The position numbers were made by a program, and so were the translations under genes. From UBA4285 sp050944355 (GTDB taxonomy: Bacteria; Bacillota; Clostridia; Lachnospirales; Lachnospiraceae), in the NCBI GenBank assembly GCA_050944355.1, contig JBMNQX010000005.1:62001-126000 (forward strand): a stretch of DNA of 64,000 nucleotides. The letters run 5' to 3'. Under the pieces are notes generated by a model. The model saw only the letters and a program-made list of their open reading frames with translations, made no database searches and had not been told where the DNA came from. Each line of letters starts with the position of its first letter. Position 1 is the first letter of the stretch. Positions 16,627 through 24,493 of the stretch are shown one piece after another.

Positions 16627-17382
16627 TCAGTTTAGTATTTCTCCCGTCTCTGAAATGGTAATGACACGCCACGGAATGGATTTTCCGCTGTTCCTGAGCG
16701 ATGTTTCCACCGCGCGCTGCAGACCTCCGCAGCAGGGAACCTGCATCCGGACGACCGTGACTTCCCGGATATTATTGTCTCGGATAATTTCGGTAAGCTT
16801 TTCACTGTAATCCGTGTCATCGAGCTTCGGGCATCCGATCAGCGTCACTCTTCCTCTCATGAAATCCTGGTGAAAACCGGCATATGCATACGCCGTGCAG
16901 TCTGCCGCCACCAGAAGTTTTGCCTCCTGAAAGAAAGAAGCGCGCGGGGAAACGAGCCTGATCTGCACCGGCCACTGCCTGAACTGAGAACCCGGCTTCA
17001 TACTCCTGCTCCCTGCTGTTTCGGTCTCTTCCCCGCGGTCAAACAATTGTACCCGGGACCCGGGGCAGCCTCCGGGCATTCCGGAATTGCCCGTCACCGG
17101 CGGCGTCAGCGACACAGCTTTTATAAAGGCCTGTTTCTTTCTCTCCTCTTCCCTGTGCTCCTTTACCGCCTTCTCATCGTACGCCGCGCTTTCCCGTCTC
17201 GTGATCCGGACAGCACCTGCCGGACACTCAGGCAGGCAGTCACCCATCCCGTCGCAGTAATCATCCCGCAGCAGCTTCGCCTTGCCGCCGACCATGCCGA
17301 TGGCGCCCTCGTGGCAGGCTTCTGCACAAAGCCCGCAGCCCGTGCACTTTTCTTCGTCGATCTCGACGATCTCTCGTACCAT
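16627..17382 (-). CDS. 4Fe-4S ferredoxin-type protein
   Basis: 251 residues. The N-terminus holds two cluster motifs: a complete CTGCGLCAEACHEGA (Cys13 onwards) and a second, CDGMGDCLPECP, where methionine replaces the usual second cysteine. The C-terminal half (from about 125) has conserved-looking cysteines in AADCTAYAYAGF, LIGCPKLDD and VPCCGGLQRA, typical of a family of anaerobe iron-sulfur proteins of unknown function. It is presumably a cytoplasmic electron carrier or redox enzyme subunit. ATG at 17382 follows GGAGG. No obvious redox partner is adjacent; the divergent neighbour is a DNA-binding Uma2 fusion. Confidence 0.82.
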   Translation of the reverse strand: MVREIVEIDEEKCTGCGLCAEACHEGAIGMVGGKAKLLRDDYCDGMGDCLPECPAGAVRITRRESAAYDEKAVKEHREEERKKQAFIKAVSLTPPVTGNSGMPGGCPGSRVQLFDRGEETETAGSRSMKPGSQFRQWPVQIRLVSPRASFFQEAKLLVAADCTAYAYAGFHQDFMRGRVTLIGCPKLDDTDYSEKLTEIIRDNNIREVTVVRMQVPCCGGLQRAVETSLRNSGKSIPWRVITISETGEILN

Positions 17383-17490
17383 ACGGTATACCTCCCTATT
17401 AACGCAGGCATTATAGCAGTGTATACTCTCCTGTTATGTTGCCTGCACAACATTTCGTTCACGGACCTGATTTTTATATGCACGTATAAT

Positions 17491-17508
17491 ATATCCGTTA
17501 ATGGATAT
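17491..17508. promoter_or_regulatory. Inverted repeat in the divergent intergenic region
   Basis: ATATCC/GGATAT arms flank GTTAAT between the ferredoxin gene and the divergent XRE-Uma2 gene, about 30 bases upstream of the latter's -35 box. It is a plausible operator for the XRE domain, by position only. Confidence 0.35.
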
Positions 17509-17536
17509 TTTCGGGCAATAAAATTTCCATTTTCGG

Positions 17537-17565
17537 TTGCTTTTTGGCAATTTATGTCGTATACT
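17537..17565 (+). promoter_or_regulatory. Promoter of the XRE-Uma2 gene
   Basis: -35 TTGCTT (17537-17542) and -10 TATACT (17560-17565) with a 17-base spacer, 41 bases before the ATG at 17606. Confidence 0.55.
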
Positions 17566-17605
17566 GTTTCCAGGTCAGAAAATATGCTGAAAGAAGGAGA
17601 CCCCC

Positions 17606-18538
17606 ATGATGACGCCGGAAGAGCTGAAAGCCGCAAAAAAGAAAAAGGGATATACCAGCCGGAAACTCTCGGAACTCTCGGGCGTTCCTCTCGGTACCAT
17701 CCAGAAAATCATGTCCGGAGCGACCGCCGCTCCCCGTCTGGATACCATGAACGCTCTTGAGAGGGTTCTGGCGGATCCCGGTACTGACTATTCCCGCCGC
17801 CCTTCCGGTCGTTCATCGCAGCCGCAGTTTCTGCAGGACACTTCTGCTTCCTTTGCGGCAGCGCCGGGACCCACTCCCGGCTCTCAGTCAGAGTCAGGTC
17901 CTGCTGAAAACGCTTCCGGTCTCACACCACAACTTACTCAGAATCCGGCCGGAATCGCGGCCCGCTCTGACCTCCTCAATCATACTCTGCTCAATGAATT
18001 CATCGGCGGAAAGCTCTTTTCCCTGCCGGTTTCCGACGGAATTCACCGGCTCATCTCCTGTGAAGTATACCGTCAGCTTTCCGACGCTCTGATCACCGCC
18101 GGAAAATCTTCCGGCCGTCATCACAGCCGATTTCCGGCACCGCTCGTCTGTCTTTCCCCGTTTCCTCTTGAACTTCCCGGGCGCAGCAGCACGCTGCTCT
18201 TTCCGGACGTCTTCGTGCTGGAAGGTCAGACAAAAATACACTCCGGGCGGATCATCGGTGTCCCTTCCCTGATCGTGGAAGTCACTTCTCCTTCAACCAG
18301 AAAAAAAGATACTTCCCTGAAACTGGAAACCTATGTATCCGCCGGAGTGTCTGAATACTGGGTTATTGACCCCACAGACCGCAGTATCATGCGCTGTGAT
18401 ATCGCTCACGACAACCGGATAGCCATGTTCACTTTCGGCAGTGCGGTGCAGGTCCTCACAAAAACGATCCCCTGCGCCATGGATACGGCTCGTTTTGACG
18501 AGCTCATCAGGCAGTACTCAGCCCTCACAGTCATCTGA
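17606..18538 (+). CDS. XRE-type DNA-binding domain fused to Uma2-family (PD-(D/E)XK) domain
   Basis: 310 residues. Residues 1-52 are an XRE helix-turn-helix (YTSRKLSELSGVPLGTIQKI). Residues about 55-120 form a low-complexity Ser/Pro/Gln linker. Residues about 130-310 match the Uma2 (DUF820) restriction-endonuclease-like fold: PDVFVLEGQ, then SLIVEVTSPSTRKKDT with the putative catalytic Asp and Glu-x-Ser, and YVSAGVSEYWVIDP. Stand-alone Uma2 proteins are common in cyanobacteria; their role is uncertain. A ribosome site AAGGAG precedes ATG. The fusion implies sequence-guided nuclease or regulatory action. The architecture is clear, the function open. Confidence 0.8.
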   Translation: MMTPEELKAAKKKKGYTSRKLSELSGVPLGTIQKIMSGATAAPRLDTMNALERVLADPGTDYSRRPSGRSSQPQFLQDTSASFAAAPGPTPGSQSESGPAENASGLTPQLTQNPAGIAARSDLLNHTLLNEFIGGKLFSLPVSDGIHRLISCEVYRQLSDALITAGKSSGRHHSRFPAPLVCLSPFPLELPGRSSTLLFPDVFVLEGQTKIHSGRIIGVPSLIVEVTSPSTRKKDTSLKLETYVSAGVSEYWVIDPTDRSIMRCDIAHDNRIAMFTFGSAVQVLTKTIPCAMDTARFDELIRQYSALTVI

Positions 18539-18544
18539 GCGGCC

Positions 18545-20038
18545 TCAGGCATCACTGCGCGCGTACTGATTCTTCATTCCGCTGCTGGCGGCAAAAAGCA
18601 CCTTGTCGAGGACATCCTGGGTTTCTTTCCTGGCCATATCCGCCATTTTCTCGTTGCGCTTCATCAGAAATCTGCGGACTTTCTTTTCATCCGGCTCTTT
18701 GCCGGACTTTCCGGAGAACTTTTTTGTATATTCCTCGTCCGCTTCCCGCAGCATCTGGTGCGCTTTGGCGCCGACGCTGTTCTGATAGCGCTCGATCAGA
18801 TTGGCGCACGCTGCCCAGTGGGCATCCGCCAGAGCCCCGATAATCCGGCTGACCCAATAGAAGTTATCGGTCGTCACCTCGCGGCCTCCGTCCCGGATAT
18901 AGGCCGGCATTTCCGTCACATTGGCATAGAACGGGACAAATGCGTTGAACACATTGCTGGCAAAGGCGAGCCACTGCACAGCCGCGATTTCTTTCGGAAC
19001 ACCCGGGCGGATCTGCGTGCAGGCCACAAAATTGGTGCGGTTCACACCGATCGGCCGGTATTTTCCACGTTTTCCCTCATCATTTGTCTTTCCGTACGGG
19101 TCGTACGGCGTCCCCTGGTAGTGCGAAGAGAGAACGTACTTGACATCTTCTATCGTTATCTTGTGTTCCGGCACCATACTCCAGGGAAGCGTGTCGGATT
19201 CCGGGCCAAAATGCCGTTCGTCCCTGTCCCAGTCAGCCGCGTGCGGATTGAGATACCGCTCCATATACCAGGCGCGCGGCGTATTGTACACATGGTCCGC
19301 GTCATCGTGGCTGCCGAGCGACGGCCGCACTTTCCAGTCGGTGCACTCTCTCAGATTTTCGTCTTTCATAGAGACATTCAGGTGATTTTCTTCAATCCAG
19401 TCAATCAGGTCCGCCGAACAGAGATGATCTTTCTGCTCTCCAAATGCGTCAACAAAGTCAAACCGGTCGATCCCCAGCTGATTCGGGCCCACGACATACG
19501 CGTTATCCGGAACTCTCTTCGCGATCCAGTGATGTCCGCCCACGGATTCAAACCACCATATTTCATCGGCGTCCTGAAATCCGATGCCGTTCATCTCATA
19601 CGTCCCGTATTTCTCGAGCAGCCCTCCGAGGCGCATGACGCCCTCTCTGGCCGAATGAATATACGGGAGAACGATCGTGAGGAGGTCTTCCTCGCCGATC
19701 CCGTCTTTCACAAGCGGGTCTGCGCCTAGTACCCGCGCGTTGCTGGTGATCGTCTCCGTTTCCGACATCGCGGTGCCGGCTGAGTTGATGCCTGCCTCTC
19801 CCCAGATGCCCTCATCCGGTATCGCATTGGGACATGCGGAATACCGGAGCGGATTTGCGGGAAGCGTGATTTTAAACTTGCTCAGCACCGACTGGTACTG
19901 TCTCGGCTGATCCTCAGGATTTACAATTATGCATTTCTTTGGTGTGAAATGGCCGGCGCCGGCATCCTCATTTCGTGCCATCAGCGTTGAACCGTCTGCA
20001 CTGGCCTTTTTTCCGACCAGAATCGTTGTACACGGCAT
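18545..20038 (-). CDS. pepD: C69-family dipeptidase
   Basis: 497 residues, the normal length for PepDA-type Ntn-hydrolases. It begins MPCTTILVGKKASADGST, where Cys3 would be the nucleophile after processing; DGSTLMARNED and WGEAGINSAGTAMSETET are family signatures. There is no signal peptide, so it is likely a cytoplasmic enzyme hydrolysing dipeptides with broad specificity. ATG has AGGAGG about nine bases upstream. It converges with the XRE-Uma2 gene (six bases between stops) and diverges from the MocR-type gene. Confidence 0.92.
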   Translation of the reverse strand: MPCTTILVGKKASADGSTLMARNEDAGAGHFTPKKCIIVNPEDQPRQYQSVLSKFKITLPANPLRYSACPNAIPDEGIWGEAGINSAGTAMSETETITSNARVLGADPLVKDGIGEEDLLTIVLPYIHSAREGVMRLGGLLEKYGTYEMNGIGFQDADEIWWFESVGGHHWIAKRVPDNAYVVGPNQLGIDRFDFVDAFGEQKDHLCSADLIDWIEENHLNVSMKDENLRECTDWKVRPSLGSHDDADHVYNTPRAWYMERYLNPHAADWDRDERHFGPESDTLPWSMVPEHKITIEDVKYVLSSHYQGTPYDPYGKTNDEGKRGKYRPIGVNRTNFVACTQIRPGVPKEIAAVQWLAFASNVFNAFVPFYANVTEMPAYIRDGGREVTTDNFYWVSRIIGALADAHWAACANLIERYQNSVGAKAHQMLREADEEYTKKFSGKSGKEPDEKKVRRFLMKRNEKMADMARKETQDVLDKVLFAASSGMKNQYARSDA

Positions 20039-20158
20039 TGAAAAAAATCCTCCTGTTTCGATTTTCAGCTCTGTCAGGCTGTCTGTCTGCTGCTTATCAG
20101 AATAGCACTCTGACGTGAAAAAGGCGAATCAGGCGGCTGTATGCCGGGTATCTGTTTT

Positions 20159-20187
20159 TTGATGTCTGCCAGTGCTCACAATATAAT
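20159..20187 (+). promoter_or_regulatory. Promoter of the MocR-type gene
   Basis: -35 TTGATG (20159-20164), 17-base spacer, -10 TATAAT (20182-20187). A second TATAAT lies at 20193-20198. Start codon at 20272. Confidence 0.65.
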
Positions 20188-20271
20188 GTCTGTATAATTT
20201 ATTGCATTTTCCATCATTTATGCATAAAATTTCATCAAAGCGGATTGTCGGCATTTTGAGAAAGGGGATCC

Positions 20272-21489
20272 ATGGCCAAGAAAGTTCCCGCGTATTTGTC
20301 GTTATATCAGCAGCTGCGCTCCGGCATTGTCTCAGGGCGGTATCCGTACGGGACCCGTCTGCCCTCCAAGCGGACGATGGCCTCGGACATGGGAGTCTCT
20401 GTCATCACAGCCGAACACGCCGTCGCAATGCTCGAGAGCGAAGGGTACGTGGAATCCCGCGAGCGGTCCGGTATATATGTCATTTTTGAAGAGCAGAATC
20501 TTTTCACACCGCCCGCGGAAACCGTCAAAGAAGGATCCGCTGAGGACAGCACCGATGCGCCCGGCACAAAAACCGCCGGGAAACCTTCACGGCCGCAGAA
20601 GGAAATTCCTGTGCAGCCGGCACCTGCCCTTTCTTCCGATTCTCCGCCCGTGAATTCCCACGCATTTTATCCGCCTGGCAGCGATATTGCGGAAAAAATT
20701 TTCCCGTTTGCGAGTTTTTCGCGCACGATGCGGCGCGTTCTGAGTGAGCGGGGCGAAGACATTCTGAAACGATCGCCGGGGAGCGGCACCCCGGAGCTGC
20801 GCAAAGCTGTCGCCGGATATCTGCTGCGCTCACGCGGTATCCGGGTGAGTCCGTCGCAGATCGTCATCGGCGCCGGTTCGGAATATCTGTATATGCTCCT
20901 GGTACAGCTGATCGGTCGGGACAGTTCCGGCAGGGCAAAAAGGATTGCTCTGGAAGACCCCTGCTATGAAAAAATAAAAAAGATTTATTCTGCCGCCGGA
21001 ATTCCTTTTGACAGCCTGAAGATGGGGCGGGATGGAATCCGTTCCGGTGAGCTTTCCCGCACAAAAGCACAGATTCTTCACGTCACTCCTTTCAACAGCT
21101 ATCCGTCCGGCATCACCGCCTCAGCGTCCAAACGCCACGAATACATCAGCTGGGCCCATTCCCGGAACGGCCTGATCATCGAGGACGACTTCGCGTCCGA
21201 ATTTTCGCCTCTGGCAAAAGCAGAAGACACCCTGTTCGCCCTGGAGCCCACCCGCACGGTAATCTATATGAACACGTTTACCCGGACCATCGCGCCCTCT
21301 GTCAGAACCGGATATATGGTTCTGCCGCCTCCACTGGCTGATCTCTTCGTGAAGCGGCTGGGATTTTATTCCTGTACAGTGCCGGTGTTCGATCAGTATG
21401 TCATCGCTGAATTCATCGAATCCGGCGAGTTTGAGCGGCATCTGAACCGGGTCCGCCGGTATCTCAGAAAAAACGAAACAGCACACTGA
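20272..21489 (+). CDS. MocR/GntR-type regulator with degenerate, truncated aminotransferase domain
   Basis: 405 residues. Residues 1-75 are a GntR winged helix (LPSKRTMASDMGVSVITAEHA); 80-130 form a low-complexity linker; from 135 there is a fold-type I aminotransferase domain (RSPGSGTPELRKAVAGYLL, then GAGSEYLYMLLVQLI). In MocR proteins the PLP lysine lies in a motif like SFSKTLAP; here it reads TFTRTIAP, so Arg338 replaces it. The tyrosine of EDDYDSEF is phenylalanine (EDDFASEF). The protein also stops at RRYLRKNETAH, about 60-90 residues short of the usual C-terminus. It may bind a ligand other than PLP aldimine, or be decaying. It runs with the acetyltransferase gene 32 bases downstream. 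Confidence 0.85.
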   Translation: MAKKVPAYLSLYQQLRSGIVSGRYPYGTRLPSKRTMASDMGVSVITAEHAVAMLESEGYVESRERSGIYVIFEEQNLFTPPAETVKEGSAEDSTDAPGTKTAGKPSRPQKEIPVQPAPALSSDSPPVNSHAFYPPGSDIAEKIFPFASFSRTMRRVLSERGEDILKRSPGSGTPELRKAVAGYLLRSRGIRVSPSQIVIGAGSEYLYMLLVQLIGRDSSGRAKRIALEDPCYEKIKKIYSAAGIPFDSLKMGRDGIRSGELSRTKAQILHVTPFNSYPSGITASASKRHEYISWAHSRNGLIIEDDFASEFSPLAKAEDTLFALEPTRTVIYMNTFTRTIAPSVRTGYMVLPPPLADLFVKRLGFYSCTVPVFDQYVIAEFIESGEFERHLNRVRRYLRKNETAH

Positions 21490-21521
21490 AATGCATCTGA
21501 AAAGAAAAAGGAGGAATTCGT

Positions 21522-22124
21522 ATGGAGAAAACTTCCATCACCCTGCGTCCCGTCCGGGAATCGGATGCGGAGGCACTCGCCGCCATTTACCATCCGTACG
21601 TCACGGACACGGCGATCACGTTTGAGTATGAGCCGCCGGCCGCCGATGAATTTGTGCGCCGCATCCGCGCCGTGACAGCAAAATATCCCTGGATTGTCGC
21701 CGTCGCAGAGAACGGCAGAATCCTGGGATACATGTACAGCGGCGCTTTCAAAGAGCGGGCCGCCTATGACTGGGACGTAGAGACCAGTATTTATCTCGCA
21801 AAGGACGCCAGAGGGCATCATATCGGGACCCGGCTTGAGAGCGCGTACTGCCGGCTTCTGAAAGCGGCCGGCTATACCAATGTAAACGCCTGCATAACCG
21901 TAAGTCCGCGGGAAGCCGACGACTATGTCACTCCGGCATCCCCGAAGTTTCACGAGCATCTGGGATATGCGCTCTGCGGCCATTTTCACCAGTGCGGCTA
22001 TAAGTTCGGGCAATGGTATGACATGATCTGGATGGAGAAATTTCTGGCACCGCATGAGTCTTCGCCGGTTTCCCCGAGAGTCCTGAGCGAGGAAGAGATT
22101 CTTAAGATTCTGGCAGAATCATAA
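21522..22124 (+). CDS. PAT/MddA-type N-acetyltransferase
   Basis: 200 residues. GNAT fold of the phosphinothricin/methionine-sulfoximine acetyltransferase branch: TLRPVRESDAEALAAIYHPYV, TAITFEYEPP, AYDWDVETSIYL, the acetyl-CoA loop ARGHHIGTRLESAY, then FHEHLGYALCGHFHQCGYKFG and WYDMIWMEK. It acetylates the amino group of amino-acid analogues or arginine/methionine-related compounds with acetyl-CoA. The C-terminal 25 residues (ESSPVSPRVLSEEEILKI) are an extra tail. It lies 32 bases after the MocR-type gene with AGGAGG before ATG, so the two are co-transcribed and the regulator may control it. Confidence 0.87.
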   Translation: MEKTSITLRPVRESDAEALAAIYHPYVTDTAITFEYEPPAADEFVRRIRAVTAKYPWIVAVAENGRILGYMYSGAFKERAAYDWDVETSIYLAKDARGHHIGTRLESAYCRLLKAAGYTNVNACITVSPREADDYVTPASPKFHEHLGYALCGHFHQCGYKFGQWYDMIWMEKFLAPHESSPVSPRVLSEEEILKILAES

Positions 22125-22131
22125 GACAAAA

Positions 22132-22186
22132 ATAAGGAACTGGCGCATTCATGCTTTTTGGCACGGAATACACCAGCTCCTTTATG
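22132..22186. terminator. Candidate bidirectional terminator between convergent genes
   Basis: ATAAGGA-CTGG (22133-22143) pairs with CCAG-TCCTTTAT (22173-22185) across one mismatch, with a loop of about 29 bases. It sits between the acetyltransferase (plus) and the flippase gene (minus). The large loop and short U tract make this tentative. Confidence 0.35.
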
Positions 22187-22212
22187 TTTAAAACGATTAT
22201 CCGGATGTCTGC

Positions 22213-23409
22213 TCATTTCTCGGCATAGTGTATGCCGATTGCCACCACCGCCGCAAACCGGATGATGTTGACCACCAGAATGGAAATGCCGAGTCCCATC
22301 GTTCCGAAGAACATGACAGCCGGTATTCCGACAGCGTAGAACAGAACCGCATAGATGGAATTGATTTTCAGCTGCAGATTTTCTTTGGTGTAGCGCAGGA
22401 GCACGACCAGAAATGTCTCGGAGATGAAGTATACGATCTGTCCCGCATTTGCCACCAGAAAATACTGGCTTGCCTGATCATACAGATCTGCATACATCAG
22501 TTTGACGAACACCACCGATACCAGCATGCTGGCCGCCGTCACGACGATCCCGATTCCGATCAGCACGATGGCGAGCTCTCCGATAGCTTTCCGGGTGATT
22601 TTGCCCTTGTACTTGGCGAGATGTCCGGTGATGACGCCGTTGAGCGGAGACGTGAGAAGAGACACGATCTTGCCGACCAGCGTCGCCGTGTAGAAAACGG
22701 TCACGGCCGTACCGCCCTCAAAAATCAGCAGCAGAATCCGGTCCGAAAAAAGGACGAGGTTTGTCAGCAGATACGAGCTCGAGAGCGTCAGCATGGAGCG
22801 TATATTTTCTTTGAAGTGCGGACTTTTCCTGAAGAGCGGTCTGCGATAGATATGGCCCCTCACCGCGACCCAGAGCGGGCCCAGCAGTTCGCCGAGAACA
22901 AGCGTCAGCGCCCAGCTGTGAAATACGGGGTAAAGCGCGAGTCCCGCTATATATCCGGCCGTGATGATGAAATAGTACACCATCAGGCCGCGGTAATTGA
23001 CGTTCAGCCGGTATTCGACGTCCGAAAAATAGCGGAGCGTCATGGCGACCATCAGGCAGTAAATGCCGATATAGGCCGACAGACCGACATCGTTGACGAT
23101 GAACATGGTGAAGAAGCTCACCGCGAGAGAGCCGGCAGCCACCCATGCCAGAAAGATATTGTAATCGCCGGCCACGTCATCCTGATTGACAGAGACTACC
23201 ATGCGGGAATAGTTGGCGCCCGTGCCGAACGAAGTCGCCACGATGGAAGCGGCGCTGATGATCGTCAGCACGACGCCCCAGCTCTCGGATCCCATGAAGA
23301 CTGTCATGCGCGGATAGATAAGGAGCTGCATGACACCGTTGAAAACGAGCAGGCCAATCAGGCTGTAAATCAGATCTCCGGCAAAAACTTTCAGCTTATC
23401 CTTCTTCAT
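22213..23409 (-). CDS. Polysaccharide flippase (Wzx/MATE-like, MOP superfamily)
   Basis: 398 residues with about 12 hydrophobic segments. It begins MKKDKLKVFAGDLIYSLIG and contains SESWGVVLTIISAASIVATSFGTGANYSRM and a central cationic loop (RGHIYRRPLFRKSPHFKE). This is the layout of Wzx-type lipid-linked oligosaccharide flippases, which move undecaprenyl-PP-linked repeat units across the membrane. I chose ATG at 23409; the longer reading extends only through an out-of-frame view of the Lys/Glu-rich tail of the preceding gene. It overlaps that glycosyltransferase gene by 14 bases. It is the last gene of the polysaccharide locus. Confidence 0.82.
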   Translation of the reverse strand: MKKDKLKVFAGDLIYSLIGLLVFNGVMQLLIYPRMTVFMGSESWGVVLTIISAASIVATSFGTGANYSRMVVSVNQDDVAGDYNIFLAWVAAGSLAVSFFTMFIVNDVGLSAYIGIYCLMVAMTLRYFSDVEYRLNVNYRGLMVYYFIITAGYIAGLALYPVFHSWALTLVLGELLGPLWVAVRGHIYRRPLFRKSPHFKENIRSMLTLSSSYLLTNLVLFSDRILLLIFEGGTAVTVFYTATLVGKIVSLLTSPLNGVITGHLAKYKGKITRKAIGELAIVLIGIGIVVTAASMLVSVVFVKLMYADLYDQASQYFLVANAGQIVYFISETFLVVLLRYTKENLQLKINSIYAVLFYAVGIPAVMFFGTMGLGISILVVNIIRFAAVVAIGIHYAEK

Positions 23410-24493
23410 CTGTGTTTTTTTCCTTGTCCTTCTGAGCCTGTCCTTCCCCCGCCTCGGCCGGTTGTTCTTTTTCTTCTTTCTCTTTTTCCTTCTCTTTTTT
23501 CTGTTCCTGCTGGTTGTAAAGCACCGCCGTCTCAATGGTATCCGGTATTTCCTCGTCGTCATCGAAATTAATTCGTTCTTCTTCGATGACAAGCGGACGG
23601 TTCAAAAGCCGGCGGTTCATGCTGATGACATACTCCCCCAGAAGTCCGGTGAACGTCAGCTGCAGAGAGCCGATGAAAGCGATCAGCAGAATGGCCGGAA
23701 TGATACCGGCCGCGAAACGATCCCAGTAAATCAGCTTCAGAATCAGATATACGATCCCGATCGTGAGACTGGCCAGTGTGCAGATGCCCCCGATAAATGT
23801 GGCCACCCGCAGGCCGGAAGACGTGTATGTCGTAAAGCTGAGCATGGCCGCGTCATACAGAGAGAAGAAGTTGTTGTGCGTCTTCCCGGCGCGGCGCTTC
23901 GGCTGCGTATACTCGATCTCACACCGCTTGTAGCCGAGCTCGCCCACAATTCCGCGCAGGAATGGCGTCGGGTCCTTCAGATCCTGCAGAATCTTGACAA
24001 ATGATTTGTCATAGAGGCCGAATCCGGTGAACTGCTCGATCTGCTCTGTGGATGACATCTTGCGGATCATGCGGTAGTACAGGCCGCGAAGGTGGTACAT
24101 GACCGGGTTTTCACCGCTGTGCGTCTTGACACAGCACACGATCTTGTACCCCTCTTCCCACTTTTTGACCATCTGCGGAATCAGCTCGAGCGGATCCTGA
24201 AAATCCGCCACAACCGGAATCGTGCAGTCGCCGGTCGTGTGAATGATCCCGTAATACGGCGAATTGAACTGGCCAAAATTGCGGATATTGAAGATGGCGC
24301 GGATTTTCTTGTTTTTCGCGCAGAGTGCGCGGATTTCCGCACGCGTGTTGTCTGTCGAGGCGTTGTCGATAAAAAGGATCTCGTAGTCATAATTCGGGAG
24401 ATCTTTGTGAAACAGCTCGACAAGAGCCTTTGCCATAGGTACTACGTTTTCCTGCTCATTGTAGCAGGGCACCATTATGGAAATTTTTTTCAT
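23396..24493 (-). CDS. Family 2 glycosyltransferase, membrane-anchored (ArnC/DPM1-like)
   Basis: 365 residues. The GT2 catalytic domain covers residues 1 to about 215: MVPCYNEQENV, FIDNASTDNTRA, the metal motif VVADFQDPLELI and QFTGFGLYD. Two membrane helices follow (about 230-290: VATFIGGICTLASLTIGIVY and GIIPAILLIAFIGSLQLTF), then a tail of about 70 residues ending in Lys/Glu/Gln-rich repeats (KKEKEKEKEEKEQ). This layout is that of polyprenyl-phosphate sugar transferases such as ArnC or GtrB. A GtrA-family protein is encoded in the same locus (41878), so a lipid-linked sugar for side-chain decoration is plausible. It overlaps RfbH by four bases (ATGA). Confidence 0.88.
   Translation of the reverse strand: MKKISIMVPCYNEQENVVPMAKALVELFHKDLPNYDYEILFIDNASTDNTRAEIRALCAKNKKIRAIFNIRNFGQFNSPYYGIIHTTGDCTIPVVADFQDPLELIPQMVKKWEEGYKIVCCVKTHSGENPVMYHLRGLYYRMIRKMSSTEQIEQFTGFGLYDKSFVKILQDLKDPTPFLRGIVGELGYKRCEIEYTQPKRRAGKTHNNFFSLYDAAMLSFTTYTSSGLRVATFIGGICTLASLTIGIVYLILKLIYWDRFAAGIIPAILLIAFIGSLQLTFTGLLGEYVISMNRRLLNRPLVIEEERINFDDDEEIPDTIETAVLYNQQEQKKEKEKEKEEKEQPAEAGEGQAQKDKEKNTDEEG

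Noticed and set aside
22228..23571. A 447-codon plus-strand open frame
   Set aside because: Antisense to the flippase gene; highly charged, low-complexity translation without a ribosome site.
23410..23592. A 61-residue Arg/Lys-rich N-terminal extension of the flippase
   Set aside because: It is the out-of-frame reading of the Lys/Glu-rich tail of the preceding GT2 gene; the ATG at 23409 fits the first membrane helix.
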